DNA of 64,000 bases from Herbiconiux oxytropis (GCF_024979315.1 NZ_JANLCK010000002.1:62001-126000); one strand, 5' to 3'. Counted from the stretch's first letter, positions 16,599-26,506 are shown. A program made the numbers and translations. The notes: generated from the sequence alone by a model not told the origin.

Positions 16599-18074
16599 TC
16601 AGGCCCGTTCCCGGTAGAGCGGGATGTCGACGGGCGGCTGCGGGATGAAGCCGCCGTGGCGGTCCATCTCCTCGTAGAGGTGGTCGTGCGAGGCACGGGT
16701 CCTCGCGAGCGCCGACTCGACGTCGACGTGCACGAGGCGTCCGTGGCGCTTGACGATCCGGCCGTCGACCAGCACGGTGTCGACGTTGCCGGAGTTGGTC
16801 TGCGAGATGACCGCCCCGGTGGGGTCGCGACGGTTCCAGCCGGCCTGGCTGATGCCGCCCATGTCCAGCAGCACGATGTCGGCGCGCTTGCCGGGGGTGA
16901 GCGAGCCCACCTGATCCTCGATGCCCGCGGCTACCGCGCCGTTCATGGTGATCCAGGAGAGCGCGTCCTTCGTCGTCCAGCGCATCTCCTGCGGCGCCAC
17001 GAGCCGTTCGTAACCCGCGCTGTCGTCGCGCCAGCGCGTGGCCTGCAGCACGAGCCGGGCGTGCGAGAGCAGGTCGCCGCTGTCGCCGCTCACGCAGTCG
17101 ATGCCGAGACTCGGCCCCGGAGTGTGCAGGGTGGCTTCACGGATGGCGGGGAATCCCATGCCCATCTGCATCTCGGTCTCGGCGCACACCGAGACGGTCG
17201 TCCCGGTGCCCCGCAGCAGCTCCCACTCCTCGGGGGTGTTGAAACTGCAGTGCACGAGCAGCAGATCCGGACCGAGCAGACCGTGCTCGTGGAGCACCTC
17301 GACGTCACGGAACAGCTGCCGCACGGCGAGCTGGTTGGCGTGCATCGTCATGCGCGCACCGAGCTCGCGGGCGAGGGCGAACTCGGCCGCGACGGCGGCC
17401 ACCGGGGCGATCGGCAGCTCCTGGGGAGCGATCCCGAAGCGCAGCGGCTGCGACTCGTCGCGGAAGTACTGCTCGCGGATCTCGCGGGCGAGGGCGGCGC
17501 GGGGGCCGAAGGCGGCGGGATCGACGACGCCCTCGCGCCCGCCCGCGCTCTCGGACCAGGTGTTCGAGGTGACCGGGGTCATCCCGTGGCCGTAGAGCCC
17601 GCGGATCCCCGCGTCGAGCAGCCCCGTCACGGCGCCGTGCGCGCACTCGGGGTCGAGGATGTTGTGGCAGTAGTCCACGAGCGAGGTCACACCGCAGTTG
17701 AGGGCGTCGAGCGCGCCGGCGTAGTTGCCGACGTACATGTCCTCGGGCCGGTAGCGGATGGCCATCTGCAGCCGCATCCCGCGCAGGTAGTCGGGGATGG
17801 TCCCGTCGGCGAGGATGCCACGCAGCTGGGCCTGCCAGGTGTGCCGGTGGGTGTCGACGAGGCCGGGGATGGCGATCATCTCCGAGGCGTCGAGCACGAC
17901 CGCCGAACCCTCGTCGACCGTGAGAGAACTGACGCCCGTCTCGGCCGAGACGGGTGCCACGGCGGCGATGGCTCCGTGCTCCACGAGGATGTCGGCCCGC
18001 TCGAGATCGCCGATCACCGGATCCACCGAGGCGACGGCGGCACCTCGGATCACGATGCGGTCGGGTGCAGCCAT
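16599..18074 (-). CDS. Amidohydrolase (TrzN/AtzB/cytosine-deaminase-like), copy 2
   Basis: A 490-residue paralogue of the gene at 15157, with [32 protein letters not shown] and [13 protein letters not shown] at the equivalent metal-site positions, and the closing [13 protein letters not shown] strand. The start is ATG 18074 with GAGGAG just before it, rather than ATG 18086. A strong promoter inside a dyad lies 26 bases further upstream, so this is the first gene of the main leftward transcript (two amidohydrolases, importer, regulator). Likely role: hydrolysis of an imported cyclic or amide-containing compound. Confidence 0.82.
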   Translation of the reverse strand: MAAPDRIVIRGAAVASVDPVIGDLERADILVEHGAIAAVAPVSAETGVSSLTVDEGSAVVLDASEMIAIPGLVDTHRHTWQAQLRGILADGTIPDYLRGMRLQMAIRYRPEDMYVGNYAGALDALNCGVTSLVDYCHNILDPECAHGAVTGLLDAGIRGLYGHGMTPVTSNTWSESAGGREGVVDPAAFGPRAALAREIREQYFRDESQPLRFGIAPQELPIAPVAAVAAEFALARELGARMTMHANQLAVRQLFRDVEVLHEHGLLGPDLLLVHCSFNTPEEWELLRGTGTTVSVCAETEMQMGMGFPAIREATLHTPGPSLGIDCVSGDSGDLLSHARLVLQATRWRDDSAGYERLVAPQEMRWTTKDALSWITMNGAVAAGIEDQVGSLTPGKRADIVLLDMGGISQAGWNRRDPTGAVISQTNSGNVDTVLVDGRIVKRHGRLVHVDVESALARTRASHDHLYEEMDRHGGFIPQPPVDIPLYRERA

Positions 18075-18106
18075 GGTTCTCCTCATTGAGCAAGCCGGGT
18101 CGATTC

Positions 18107-18144
18107 AGTATGTGAAGTGCGAGTGTTCATGTCAACTCGCACTT
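18107..18144 (-). promoter_or_regulatory. Sigma-A promoter embedded in a perfect 10-bp dyad
   Basis: On the minus strand TTGACA (18130-18135) and CATACT (18107-18112) are 17 bases apart, placing the transcript start about 26 bases before the amidohydrolase ATG. AAGTGCGAGT (18115-18124) and its exact reverse complement (18135-18144) flank a 10-base spacer and straddle the -35/spacer region. A dimeric repressor bound here would block polymerase. The stretch TGTGAAGTG..AGT (18111-18124) recurs at 19223-19236. Confidence 0.7.
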
Positions 18145-18166
18145 TACTTATAGGTGCAGTAACTAT

Positions 18167-19186
18167 TTACAACGGAGCGAGCAGCAACCCGACGTTCTCG
18201 GGGCCGACGGCGAGCTCTCCCGCCTCCACGCGAGCCGCCAGCTCGACCACGAGCCGGTTGAACGGCGCGGGCTCCCCCGCCGCCTCGAGCTCGGCCACGA
18301 CGAGGCCGTTGATCTCGGCGACCTCGCTGCGGCGGCCCTTCAGCCAGTCCTGCAGCGAGGTGGTCTTGGTGTCCGGCAGCGAGTACTGCGTGAGCACGAT
18401 CTCGAAGAGGTGCTCGGCGAAGGCATCCGGGTCGCCCACGTTCTCGTCGCCCATGCCGAAGATCGGCCGGATCCGGCTCCCGCTCGCACTCGCGGCCCGC
18501 ACGGCCTCCTTGCCGCAGCTCAGCATGAAGTCGTACATGCCGGGCACCTCGGCGGCCGTGTTGAGCTCGAGCCCCAGGATGGCGGAGGGCACGAGCTCGG
18601 CGGCGTTCACCACGAGCTTCATCCACTTCGACGAGCGGATGTCGTCGGAGACCTCCACGGTCCCCGCGTGCCGCAGCACCTCGGCGACCTCCTCCTCGCG
18701 GCCGCGCGTGCCCGGCGAGATGCCGCCGACCGCGAACCAGGACTCCTCGGGCGGGTTCTGCCGGTTGGTGACACCCGGTTCCCACATGTTGGAGGCGAGC
18801 TCGATCACGGCGCCGATCGTGCGGTCGGCCCCCACCACGTCGGCCATGTCGTCGATCGTCATGCCGTTCTGGAGCCCGACCACGAGACTGTCCGGCTTCA
18901 ACAGGGGTCTGATGAGCTCGCAGGCCCACCTGGTGTCGTAGGCCTTGACGCCCACGAAGACGATGTCGAACCGATCCCGGAGCGTCGCGACGTCGGAGAG
19001 GTGATGGGCGGGCACCTGCGTGACCTCGGTGCGGTCGGGCATGCGCACCTCGATGCCCCGCTCCCGGATGGCCTCGACGTGGGCCGGCCACTGCTCGATG
19101 AACGTCACGTCCAATCCGGCCCGCGCCATGTCGGCACCGATCCCGGCACCGTTGGCACCGGTTCCGACCACTGCGATCCTCTTCAT
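18167..19186 (-). CDS. Ketopantoate-reductase-family oxidoreductase
   Basis: NADP-dependent oxidoreductase of the ApbA/PanE family, 339 residues. The Rossmann nucleotide site is IAVVGTGANGAGIGADMAR at the N-terminus. A helical C-terminal domain follows with SSKWMKLVVNA, which carries the family lysine region. It lies in the amidohydrolase/importer cluster, not with pantothenate genes, so it probably reduces a 2-keto acid made during catabolism of the imported compound rather than making pantoate. ATG 19186 follows GAGGA. It has its own upstream dyad. Confidence 0.8.
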   Translation of the reverse strand: MKRIAVVGTGANGAGIGADMARAGLDVTFIEQWPAHVEAIRERGIEVRMPDRTEVTQVPAHHLSDVATLRDRFDIVFVGVKAYDTRWACELIRPLLKPDSLVVGLQNGMTIDDMADVVGADRTIGAVIELASNMWEPGVTNRQNPPEESWFAVGGISPGTRGREEEVAEVLRHAGTVEVSDDIRSSKWMKLVVNAAELVPSAILGLELNTAAEVPGMYDFMLSCGKEAVRAASASGSRIRPIFGMGDENVGDPDAFAEHLFEIVLTQYSLPDTKTTSLQDWLKGRRSEVAEINGLVVAELEAAGEPAPFNRLVVELAARVEAGELAVGPENVGLLLAPL

Positions 19187-19211
19187 CGAATCCTCGCTTG
19201 TCATGTATTGG

Positions 19212-19236
19212 TTCACATCGTGTGTGAAGTGATAGT
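19212..19236 (-). promoter_or_regulatory. Candidate operator upstream of the ketopantoate-reductase-like gene
   Basis: TTCACA-TCGTG-TGTGAA (19212-19228) is a 6-bp inverted repeat 26 to 42 bases before the ATG. The overlapping TGTGAAGTGATAGT (19223-19236) matches 12 of 14 bases, in the same orientation, with the motif inside the promoter dyad at 18111-18124. The two sites probably bind the same regulator. Confidence 0.45.
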
Positions 19237-19298
19237 ACACGCTGAGCGCAGGGAAGCAGCCCCCAGGAGACCCCCTCGTCGCTGTTTTGGCGGCGTTT

Positions 19299-19325
19299 GG
19301 GAACCGTGCTTGAATTACCCTCGTG
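19299..19325 (+). promoter_or_regulatory. Candidate ECF-sigma promoter of the secretion-locus operon
   Basis: GGGAACC (19299-19305), a 16-base spacer and CGTG (19322-19325) resemble the envelope-stress ECF promoter pattern of actinobacteria (GGGAAC then CGTT). It would place transcription about 105 bases before the GTG of the giant Ig/Fn3 protein. No good -35/-10 of the housekeeping type was found in this interval. Confidence 0.4.
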
Positions 19326-19437
19326 CGGGGCACAGTCCACCCGAAGTTCTGAGCCGCCGGTCGCACGGGTCACCCAGCCCCGCGATCCCGCACAGTCTTA
19401 CCCTCGCAAGCTGCTTGAACCGACGATTCGAGGACCC

Positions 19438-22400
19438 GTGAGGCTGTTCCAGGCCATTCGCCGCCACAAGGCGACCAGTGCATCGGTGGCGACCATCGTG
19501 GCGCTGTCGGTCGGGATCGCCACGATGGCCTTCGTCTACGAAGGCGTCGAGACGGCCGACGTCGAGCTCAACGACGGCGGGGTCTGGGTGACCAAGCCGA
19601 CGGGCCTCCTGCTCGGGCACCTCAACCACCCCGCCCAGGTGATCGACGGCGGGCTCCGCACCGGATCGACCGAGTTCGACGTGCTGCAGAACGGCGACAC
19701 CGTCTTCCTGCTCGACTCCTCCGGCGCCACCCTCACCCCGGTGAACCCCATGACGGTGGCGCTCGAGACCCCCGTCAACCTCCCGCCGGAATCGACCGTC
19801 TCGCTCGGCGGCCCCACCGTCTCCCTGCTCGACCGCGAGACGGGCTCGCTCTACGCCAGTCCCGCCGACCGGGCCGGTTCGTTCGTGATCGACCCCGACA
19901 AGCCGATGGCCTCCCTCGGCCAGGGCTCGGCCGCCGTCGCCGACGTCGACGGCAACATCCACGCGCTCTCCTCGACCGACAACGCCATCCTCACCTTCGC
20001 CCTCGACGAGAACGGCGCGCTCCCCGAGGAGCCGATGAGCACCGCCCTGCCCGCGATCGAGAAGGGGACGCCGATCTCCCTCACCACGGTGGGCGACGAC
20101 GCCGTGCTGTTCGACTCCGCCTCGGGCACCGTCTACCTCCCGGGCGGCGGCACCGCCGTCATCCCCGAGGCCGAGGGCGGGCTCGTGCAGGAGGCGGGCC
20201 CCGCCTCGGACGACGTGCTCATCGCCACCGCGACCGCCCTCATCCGTCAACCGCTCGCGGGCGGCGACGCCACTGTGCTGCAGACCTCGGGTGAGCCGGG
20301 CGAACCCGCTGCGCCGGCCTTCCTGAACGGATGCGCCTACGCGGCCTGGGCGGGATCCGCCGACTACATTCGGGACTGCTCAGGCGAGGCCAACGACGTC
20401 GAGCAGAAGATCGACGGGCTCGCCGCGAACGCCGAGCTCCGCTTCCGGGTGAACCGCGACGTCATCGTGCTCAACGACGTGTCGACGGGCGTCGTGTTCC
20501 TGGTGAACCAGGACATGAAGAAGGTCGACAACTGGGACGACATCGCGCCGCCGCCCGAGGAGAGCGACTCCGAGGAGGAGGAGGACTCCACCGAGGAGGA
20601 GCTGCAGGTCATCCTGCCCGACCGTTCCGAGGAGAACACCCCGCCCGAGGCCGTCGACGACGAGTTCGGCGTGCGCGCCGGCCGCACCGTCATCATCCCG
20701 GTGGTCGACAACGACATCGACCCCGACGGCGACGTGCTCACCGCCGCTCTCGAGGGCGGCCAGCCCTCCACGGGCACGGTGCAGCGCATCCTCAACGGAG
20801 CCGCCCTGCAGGTGGTCGTCGATGACGACGCCTCGGGCACCAGCCGGTTCAGCTACAAGATCGACGACGGCCGGGGCGGAACCGACACCGCCACCGTGGC
20901 CCTCACGGTGCGCGAGGAGGGCGAGAACAACGCCCCGAGGCAGAGGCGCGATTCCGAGGTGCTCACCGAGGTGGGCGCCACCGTGCGCCACAACATCCTG
21001 CCCGACGTCATCGATCCCGACGGTGACGACCTCTACGTGGTCGGCGCCTCCACCGGCACCGAGGACCAGATCCAGTACCGGCCGGACGGCGAGATCACCT
21101 TCACGAGCATCGGCACCGAGACCGGGCCGAAGAACGCGACGGTCATCGTCTCCGACGGCCGCAGCGAGACCGAGGTCGGCATCCGCTTCCTCGTGCGCGA
21201 CGTGGGATCTCTCTCGCCCGTGGCGACGATCGACCTCGTCGTGGCCACCGCCGGCGAGCGCGTGACGATCGCGCCTCTGGAGAACGACCTCAGCCCGTCG
21301 GGGGCCCCGCTCCGCCTGGCGAAAGTCAACGAGACCCCCGGCGTCGTGATCGAGGCCGACTACCTCACGGGCGTGTTCGACTTCACCGCCGCGAACGTCG
21401 GACAGTACTACGTGCAGTACCTCGTCTCCGACGGCCCCAAGACGGCCGAGGGCCTCGTGCGGGTCGACGTGGTGGCTCCCGACGACAGCGACGCCCCGCC
21501 CATCCCCGTGCGCGACACCGCCCAGGTCCCGACCGGGCGCTCGACCCTCGTCAACGTGCTCGCGAACGACACCGACCCCAATGGCGGCATCCTCGCCGTG
21601 CAGTCGGTGCAGCTGCCGGCCGACGCCCCCGTCACCGTGGAGGTGCTCGAGCACGAGATCCTGCGCATCACCGACCGCGGGCTGACCGGGCCCCTCACGG
21701 TCGTCTACACCGTGAGCAACGGGGCGGCGGCGTCCCGCGGCGAGGTCTTCATCACGCCCATCCCGGCGCCCGAGCAGCTGCTTCCGCCCGTGGCCGTCGA
21801 CGACACCGTGACCGTCCGAGCGGGCGACGTCGCCACCATCCCTGTGCTCGCCAACGACTACCACCCCAACGGCGACACCATCTCGCTCTCGCCCACGCTG
21901 ATCGAGCCGCTGATCGACCCGGTCGACGGCGAGATCTTCGTGGCCGAGGACGTCGTGCGCTTCAAGGCCGGCGCCGAGGCCAAGACCGTCTACGCCACCT
22001 ACGAGGTCGTCGACACCCAGGGCCAGAAGGATGCGGGCTACGTCACCATCCGCATCGTCGCCCCGGATGCGGGCACCAACTCACCGCCCAGGCCCCAGGA
22101 CGTGACCATCCGGGCCCTCCAGGGCACGAGCGTGCGCATCCCCGTGCCCCTGGACGGCATCGACCCGGACGGCGACTCCGTGCGGCTGATCGGCCAGGAC
22201 TCCGCTCCCGCCAAGGGCCGCATCGCCGAGGTGGGCGAGTCATGGCTCGTCTACGAGGCCTACCCGTCGTCGATCGGCACCGACACCTTCACCTACAAGG
22301 TGCGCGACAAGCTCGGCGCGACCGCCACGGCGACCGTGCTCGTGGGCATCATCCCGGCCAGCGAGTCCAACCAGCCGCCGTATGCGGTCAAGGACGAGGC

Positions 22401-25400
22401 CGCCGCGCGACCGGGGCGAACGCTCGCGGTCGATGTGATGGCCAACGACACCGATCCGGACGGCGACCCCATCGCCATCCGTGAGAACGGCCTCGAGGTG
22501 CCCGAGGGCATCGACGCCTCCGTCGAGGGCGGCCGCGTCATGGTGACCGCGCCGACCCAGCCGGGCGACTACACGATCCTCTACACGATCGTCGACCGCT
22601 GGGGAGCGACCGGCGTGGGCGGCCTCCTGCTCTCCGTGAGCCCGGACGCCCCGCTCGCGAGCCCCATCGCCCGCGACGACACCGTGCCCACCTCGGATGC
22701 GCTGGACCGCCCCTACGTCGACATCGATGTGCGGGTCAACGATGACGACCCCGACGGCATCATCGACGAGCTCACCGTCTCGGTGCCCGCCACGGAGTCG
22801 AACCTCACGGCCTCGGCCGTGGGCGACGGCCTCGTGCGGATCGAGCTCCTGCCGATCTCGCAGATCATCACCTACACCGTCACCGACCAGGACGGCCTCA
22901 CCGCCTCGGCCTTCGTGTACGTGCCCGGCATCGACGAGATGGGGCCCGTGCTCCGGCCCGGGATCGAGCCCATCCTCGTGAACGACGGCGAGACCGCCGA
23001 GATCGAGCTCGAGGATTACGTGCTCGTGGCCGAGGGCAAGACGGCCCGCATCACCGAGGCCGCCAAGGTGCGCGCCTCGATGTCGAACGGCGACGACCTC
23101 CTGGTCGACGAGAACTCGATGCAGTACACGCCGAAGGCCCGCTACGACGGCCCCGACGCCCTGAGCTTCGAGGTCACCGACGGCACCGGGCCCGACGACC
23201 CGGAGGGCAAGAAGTCGAACCTCGTCATCCCCATCGAGGTCGTCTCCGACTACAACACGCCGCCGACCTTCGTGGGCGCCTCCGTCGACGTCGCGGCAGG
23301 CGACGGCGAGGGCACCGTGGACCTCCGCGCCAACTCGCAGGACCCGGACGAGGGCGAGCTCGAGGGCCTGACCTTCCAGATCGCCGAGAAGGAGGCCGAC
23401 GACGTGTCGGCCCGTCTGGACGGCTCGACGCTCGTGGTGAGCGCCGCCGCGAACGCGGAGCGCTCCCCCTCGGCCATCCAGATCGAGGTGTCCGACGGGG
23501 TCAACCCGGCCGTCCGCGGCACCGTCATCGTCAACGTGCTGTCGACCACCCGCAACCCCCCGTCGGCGACCGACGACGTCGTGCCCCAGGCCAACCAGGG
23601 CGCAACCGTCTCGGTGCCCGTGCTCGCGAACGACTACAACCCGTTCCCCGAGACCCCGCTGACGATCACGGAGACCGTCGTGGAGACGGGCTCCGGCACC
23701 GCGTCGGCCGGCGGATCCGATGTCGCCGTCACCCCTGCGGCCGACTTCGTGGGCACCATGGTGGTGCGCTACACCGTGCAGGATGCGACGGGCGACGCCT
23801 CGAGGACCGCGGACGGACGCATCCGGCTCACGGTCCAGGGCCGCCCGGGCACCCCGGCCACCCCGACCGTCACGAGCATCCAGGACCGGACCGTCGTGCT
23901 GTCGTGGACGCCGCCCGTGAACAACGGTGCCGAGATCACGGGCTACACGGTGACCAGCCAGAACGGGTTCTCCCAGCAGTGCTCGTCGACGACCTGCACC
24001 CTGACCGGCCTCACGAACGACGTGGAGTACTACTTCACCGTGACCGCCACCAACTCGGTCGGCACCTCCGACCCGTCGCCCTCATCCGGCCCCGCACGGC
24101 CGGACGCGCGGCCCGATCAGCCGCAACCGCCGACCCTCGTGTTCGGCGACGAGAGTCTCGCGGTCTCGTGGGTCACACCGCCCACGCCCGGATCGCCCGT
24201 GCAGGCGTTCAACCTCGAGATCTCCCCCGCGCCCGAGCGCGGCGCCGCCTCCCGCTACAACGTCACGGGCAACGCGCTCACCTGGGAGGGCCTCGCCAAC
24301 GGCACCGCCTACCAGGTGCGGGTGCAGGCCGTGAACCGGGCCCCTGAGCCGAGCGAGTTCAGCGCCTGGTCGGCCACCGAGGTGCCGGCGCGTGCTCCGG
24401 ACGCCCCCGGCGCACCCACCACCACGCCCGCCACGCCCGTGGGCGACCAGGCGCAGATCAGCGTCTCGTGGGGAGCGCCCGCCGCCAACGGCGATGCGAT
24501 CTCGCTCTACACGCTCGAGACGCTCCGTGGCGGGGACCTCGTGAACTCGCAGCAGGTGGGCGGCACCTCGGCGAACGTCGCGGTCGAGGTGAACCAGGTC
24601 GACTACACGTTCCGGGTCTCCGCTCGCAACAAAGCGGGCGACGGCGCGTTCAGCCCCGAGTCGGCCGGACGACGTGGGGCCATCCCGCCCTCGGCGCCTA
24701 CGGGAGTCTCGGCCGCACCCACAGGCGCCGACGGCACCGTGAATCTCACGTTCGCACCTGGTGCCACCAACGGAAGCCGCTCCGAGGAGATGGCCTATCA
24801 GTATCGGGTCAACCAGACGGGGGCGACCGGCGCGATCGCCGCGGGAGGCGGCCAGATCGGTGGCCTCGGCAACGGCACCGACTACACCTTCGACGTGTGG
24901 GCCGTCTCGTCGGTGGAGGGTGTCCAGCCCGGCCCCAGCAGCACCTCCAACCCGGCCAACCCGTACGGCCCGCTCAAGGAACCCGGCGTCAACGCGACAG
25001 GCAACGCGAGATCCGTCACCCTCAGCTGGTCGCCGCCACCCGGCAACGGTCGCGCCCAGTCGTTCGAGGTGTTCGTCGACGGCAACCTGGTGTCGCGCGA
25101 CGCCTCGGGGTCGACCACGGTCGGTGACGGCTACAACGAGCGCCACACCATTCAGGTCAACGTCTCGGACGCGGCCGGTCAGACGTCGACGAAGAGCACG
25201 GAAGCCGAGAGCGGCAACCCACCCACTCCCAAGGCGTTCATCTCGCGGGGCACCCCGTGCGGCGCCGACGACGAGGGCTCCGGCAACGTGAAGAACTGCT
25301 ACAACCTCCGCATCACGCTCGAGGACTGGCCGGGAGGCGGCGACGTCACCTGCAATTGGTCCGGCAGCAGCTGGCCCGAGACGCTCCCGCGCAACTCGAG

Positions 25401-25509
25401 CAAGAACACCCAGTGGTGGTCCGAGGACACCCCCGGCACCGCCTACACGCTCGAGAGCCAGGCCTCCCGCATCACCTGCGGCGGCGTGCAAGCTCAAGCC
25501 CGACGATGA
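19438..25509 (+). CDS. Giant membrane-anchored Ig-like/fibronectin III surface protein
   Basis: A 2023-residue protein anchored by one N-terminal membrane helix (about residues 15-35) with the rest outside. Order: a beta-propeller-like region (about 45-375), an acidic hinge (EESDSEEEEDSTEEE), roughly ten Ig/cadherin-like modules each marked by an ND.DPDGD-type calcium-site motif (20640-23850), five fibronectin III modules (from PATPTVTSIQDRTVVLSW), and a C-terminal domain with several cysteines (PCGADDEGSG, KNCYNL, VTCNW, ITCGG). GTG 19438 follows GAGGA. It opens the operon leading to MoxR, DUF58 and the FtsK-like ATPase, so it may be a wall-spanning scaffold or adhesin of the system. Confidence 0.85.
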   Translation: MRLFQAIRRHKATSASVATIVALSVGIATMAFVYEGVETADVELNDGGVWVTKPTGLLLGHLNHPAQVIDGGLRTGSTEFDVLQNGDTVFLLDSSGATLTPVNPMTVALETPVNLPPESTVSLGGPTVSLLDRETGSLYASPADRAGSFVIDPDKPMASLGQGSAAVADVDGNIHALSSTDNAILTFALDENGALPEEPMSTALPAIEKGTPISLTTVGDDAVLFDSASGTVYLPGGGTAVIPEAEGGLVQEAGPASDDVLIATATALIRQPLAGGDATVLQTSGEPGEPAAPAFLNGCAYAAWAGSADYIRDCSGEANDVEQKIDGLAANAELRFRVNRDVIVLNDVSTGVVFLVNQDMKKVDNWDDIAPPPEESDSEEEEDSTEEELQVILPDRSEENTPPEAVDDEFGVRAGRTVIIPVVDNDIDPDGDVLTAALEGGQPSTGTVQRILNGAALQVVVDDDASGTSRFSYKIDDGRGGTDTATVALTVREEGENNAPRQRRDSEVLTEVGATVRHNILPDVIDPDGDDLYVVGASTGTEDQIQYRPDGEITFTSIGTETGPKNATVIVSDGRSETEVGIRFLVRDVGSLSPVATIDLVVATAGERVTIAPLENDLSPSGAPLRLAKVNETPGVVIEADYLTGVFDFTAANVGQYYVQYLVSDGPKTAEGLVRVDVVAPDDSDAPPIPVRDTAQVPTGRSTLVNVLANDTDPNGGILAVQSVQLPADAPVTVEVLEHEILRITDRGLTGPLTVVYTVSNGAAASRGEVFITPIPAPEQLLPPVAVDDTVTVRAGDVATIPVLANDYHPNGDTISLSPTLIEPLIDPVDGEIFVAEDVVRFKAGAEAKTVYATYEVVDTQGQKDAGYVTIRIVAPDAGTNSPPRPQDVTIRALQGTSVRIPVPLDGIDPDGDSVRLIGQDSAPAKGRIAEVGESWLVYEAYPSSIGTDTFTYKVRDKLGATATATVLVGIIPASESNQPPYAVKDEAAARPGRTLAVDVMANDTDPDGDPIAIRENGLEVPEGIDASVEGGRVMVTAPTQPGDYTILYTIVDRWGATGVGGLLLSVSPDAPLASPIARDDTVPTSDALDRPYVDIDVRVNDDDPDGIIDELTVSVPATESNLTASAVGDGLVRIELLPISQIITYTVTDQDGLTASAFVYVPGIDEMGPVLRPGIEPILVNDGETAEIELEDYVLVAEGKTARITEAAKVRASMSNGDDLLVDENSMQYTPKARYDGPDALSFEVTDGTGPDDPEGKKSNLVIPIEVVSDYNTPPTFVGASVDVAAGDGEGTVDLRANSQDPDEGELEGLTFQIAEKEADDVSARLDGSTLVVSAAANAERSPSAIQIEVSDGVNPAVRGTVIVNVLSTTRNPPSATDDVVPQANQGATVSVPVLANDYNPFPETPLTITETVVETGSGTASAGGSDVAVTPAADFVGTMVVRYTVQDATGDASRTADGRIRLTVQGRPGTPATPTVTSIQDRTVVLSWTPPVNNGAEITGYTVTSQNGFSQQCSSTTCTLTGLTNDVEYYFTVTATNSVGTSDPSPSSGPARPDARPDQPQPPTLVFGDESLAVSWVTPPTPGSPVQAFNLEISPAPERGAASRYNVTGNALTWEGLANGTAYQVRVQAVNRAPEPSEFSAWSATEVPARAPDAPGAPTTTPATPVGDQAQISVSWGAPAANGDAISLYTLETLRGGDLVNSQQVGGTSANVAVEVNQVDYTFRVSARNKAGDGAFSPESAGRRGAIPPSAPTGVSAAPTGADGTVNLTFAPGATNGSRSEEMAYQYRVNQTGATGAIAAGGGQIGGLGNGTDYTFDVWAVSSVEGVQPGPSSTSNPANPYGPLKEPGVNATGNARSVTLSWSPPPGNGRAQSFEVFVDGNLVSRDASGSTTVGDGYNERHTIQVNVSDAAGQTSTKSTEAESGNPPTPKAFISRGTPCGADDEGSGNVKNCYNLRITLEDWPGGGDVTCNWSGSSWPETLPRNSSKNTQWWSEDTPGTAYTLESQASRITCGGVQAQARR

Positions 25510-25531
25510 CCTCTCACGAAAAGGACCCTCG

Positions 25532-26506
25532 ATGACCATGACCCCCGAGCAGGCGACCTGGTTCGCCGGCACCTTCGACCGCCTCGTGCAGAACGTCGGC
25601 CTGGCCGTGCTCGGCAAGGAGCACGTCATCCGCCTCACCCTGATGGCGATGATCTCCGAAGGCCACGTGCTGCTCGAGGACGCTCCGGGAACGGGCAAGA
25701 CCAGCCTCGCCAAGGCCATTGCGGCGACCGTGCAGGGCACCCACCAGCGCATCCAGTTCACCCCCGACCTGCTGCCCTCGGATGTCACGGGCGTGACGAT
25801 CTACGACCAGGACACCCACAAGTTCGACTTCCACAAGGGGCCGATCTTCGCCTCGATCGTGCTCGCCGACGAGATCAACCGGGCGAGCCCGAAGACCCAG
25901 TCGGCGCTGCTCGAGGTGATGGAGGAGTCGCGCGTGTCGGTCGACGGCGTGACGCACGAGGTGGGCCGCCCGTTCCTCGTGATCGCCACCCAGAACCCCA
26001 TCGAGCAGGCCGGCACCTACCGCCTCCCCGAGGCGCAGCTCGACCGCTTCCTGATCAAGACCACGATCGGCTACCCGGATCTCGCGTCGGCCGAGAAGAT
26101 CCTCGCCGGCTCCGCCAACCGCAACCCCTCGTCGACCCTCTCGGCCGTCATCACCACGTCGGCCGTCGCCGACATGGCCGACCTCGCCGCCACGGTGCAC
26201 GTCGACCCCGCCATCCTGCGCTACACCGCGCAGCTGGCCGAGGAGACCCGCATCGCCCCCGAGTCGCGCCTCGGCGTCTCGGTGCGCGGCGCCATGGCGC
26301 TCATCCGCGCCTCGAAGGTGTGGGCCGCCGCCCAGGGCCGGCACTTCGTGCTGCCGGACGACATCAAGGAGCTCGCGGGGCCCGTGTGGACCCACCGCTT
26401 CGTGCTCGACGCGGAGGCCGAGTTCTCCGGCGCCTCCGCCGAGGGCGTGCTCGCGCGCGTGCTCGCCGACGTGGCCGCACCGCAGTCGAGGCAACCCGCT
26501 GCATGA
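25532..26506 (+). CDS. MoxR-family AAA+ ATPase
   Basis: AAA+ chaperone of 324 residues that remodels partner proteins, classically together with DUF58/VWA proteins. Visible motifs are Walker A EDAPGTGKTS, Walker B VLADEINRAS, sensor 1 IATQNPIEQ and arginine-finger region LPEAQLDRF, all intact. The RBS AAAAGGA precedes the ATG, 22 bases after the giant surface protein. Its stop overlaps the DUF58 start (ATGA), matching the usual MoxR-DUF58-transglutaminase gene order. Confidence 0.92.
   Translation: MTMTPEQATWFAGTFDRLVQNVGLAVLGKEHVIRLTLMAMISEGHVLLEDAPGTGKTSLAKAIAATVQGTHQRIQFTPDLLPSDVTGVTIYDQDTHKFDFHKGPIFASIVLADEINRASPKTQSALLEVMEESRVSVDGVTHEVGRPFLVIATQNPIEQAGTYRLPEAQLDRFLIKTTIGYPDLASAEKILAGSANRNPSSTLSAVITTSAVADMADLAATVHVDPAILRYTAQLAEETRIAPESRLGVSVRGAMALIRASKVWAAAQGRHFVLPDDIKELAGPVWTHRFVLDAEAEFSGASAEGVLARVLADVAAPQSRQPAA

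Noticed and set aside
18144-18166. The 18115-18144 dyad as a terminator for the upstream reductase gene
   Set aside because: It could form a hairpin, but no T-run follows on the minus strand and the -35 hexamer lies inside it, so the operator/promoter reading is stronger.
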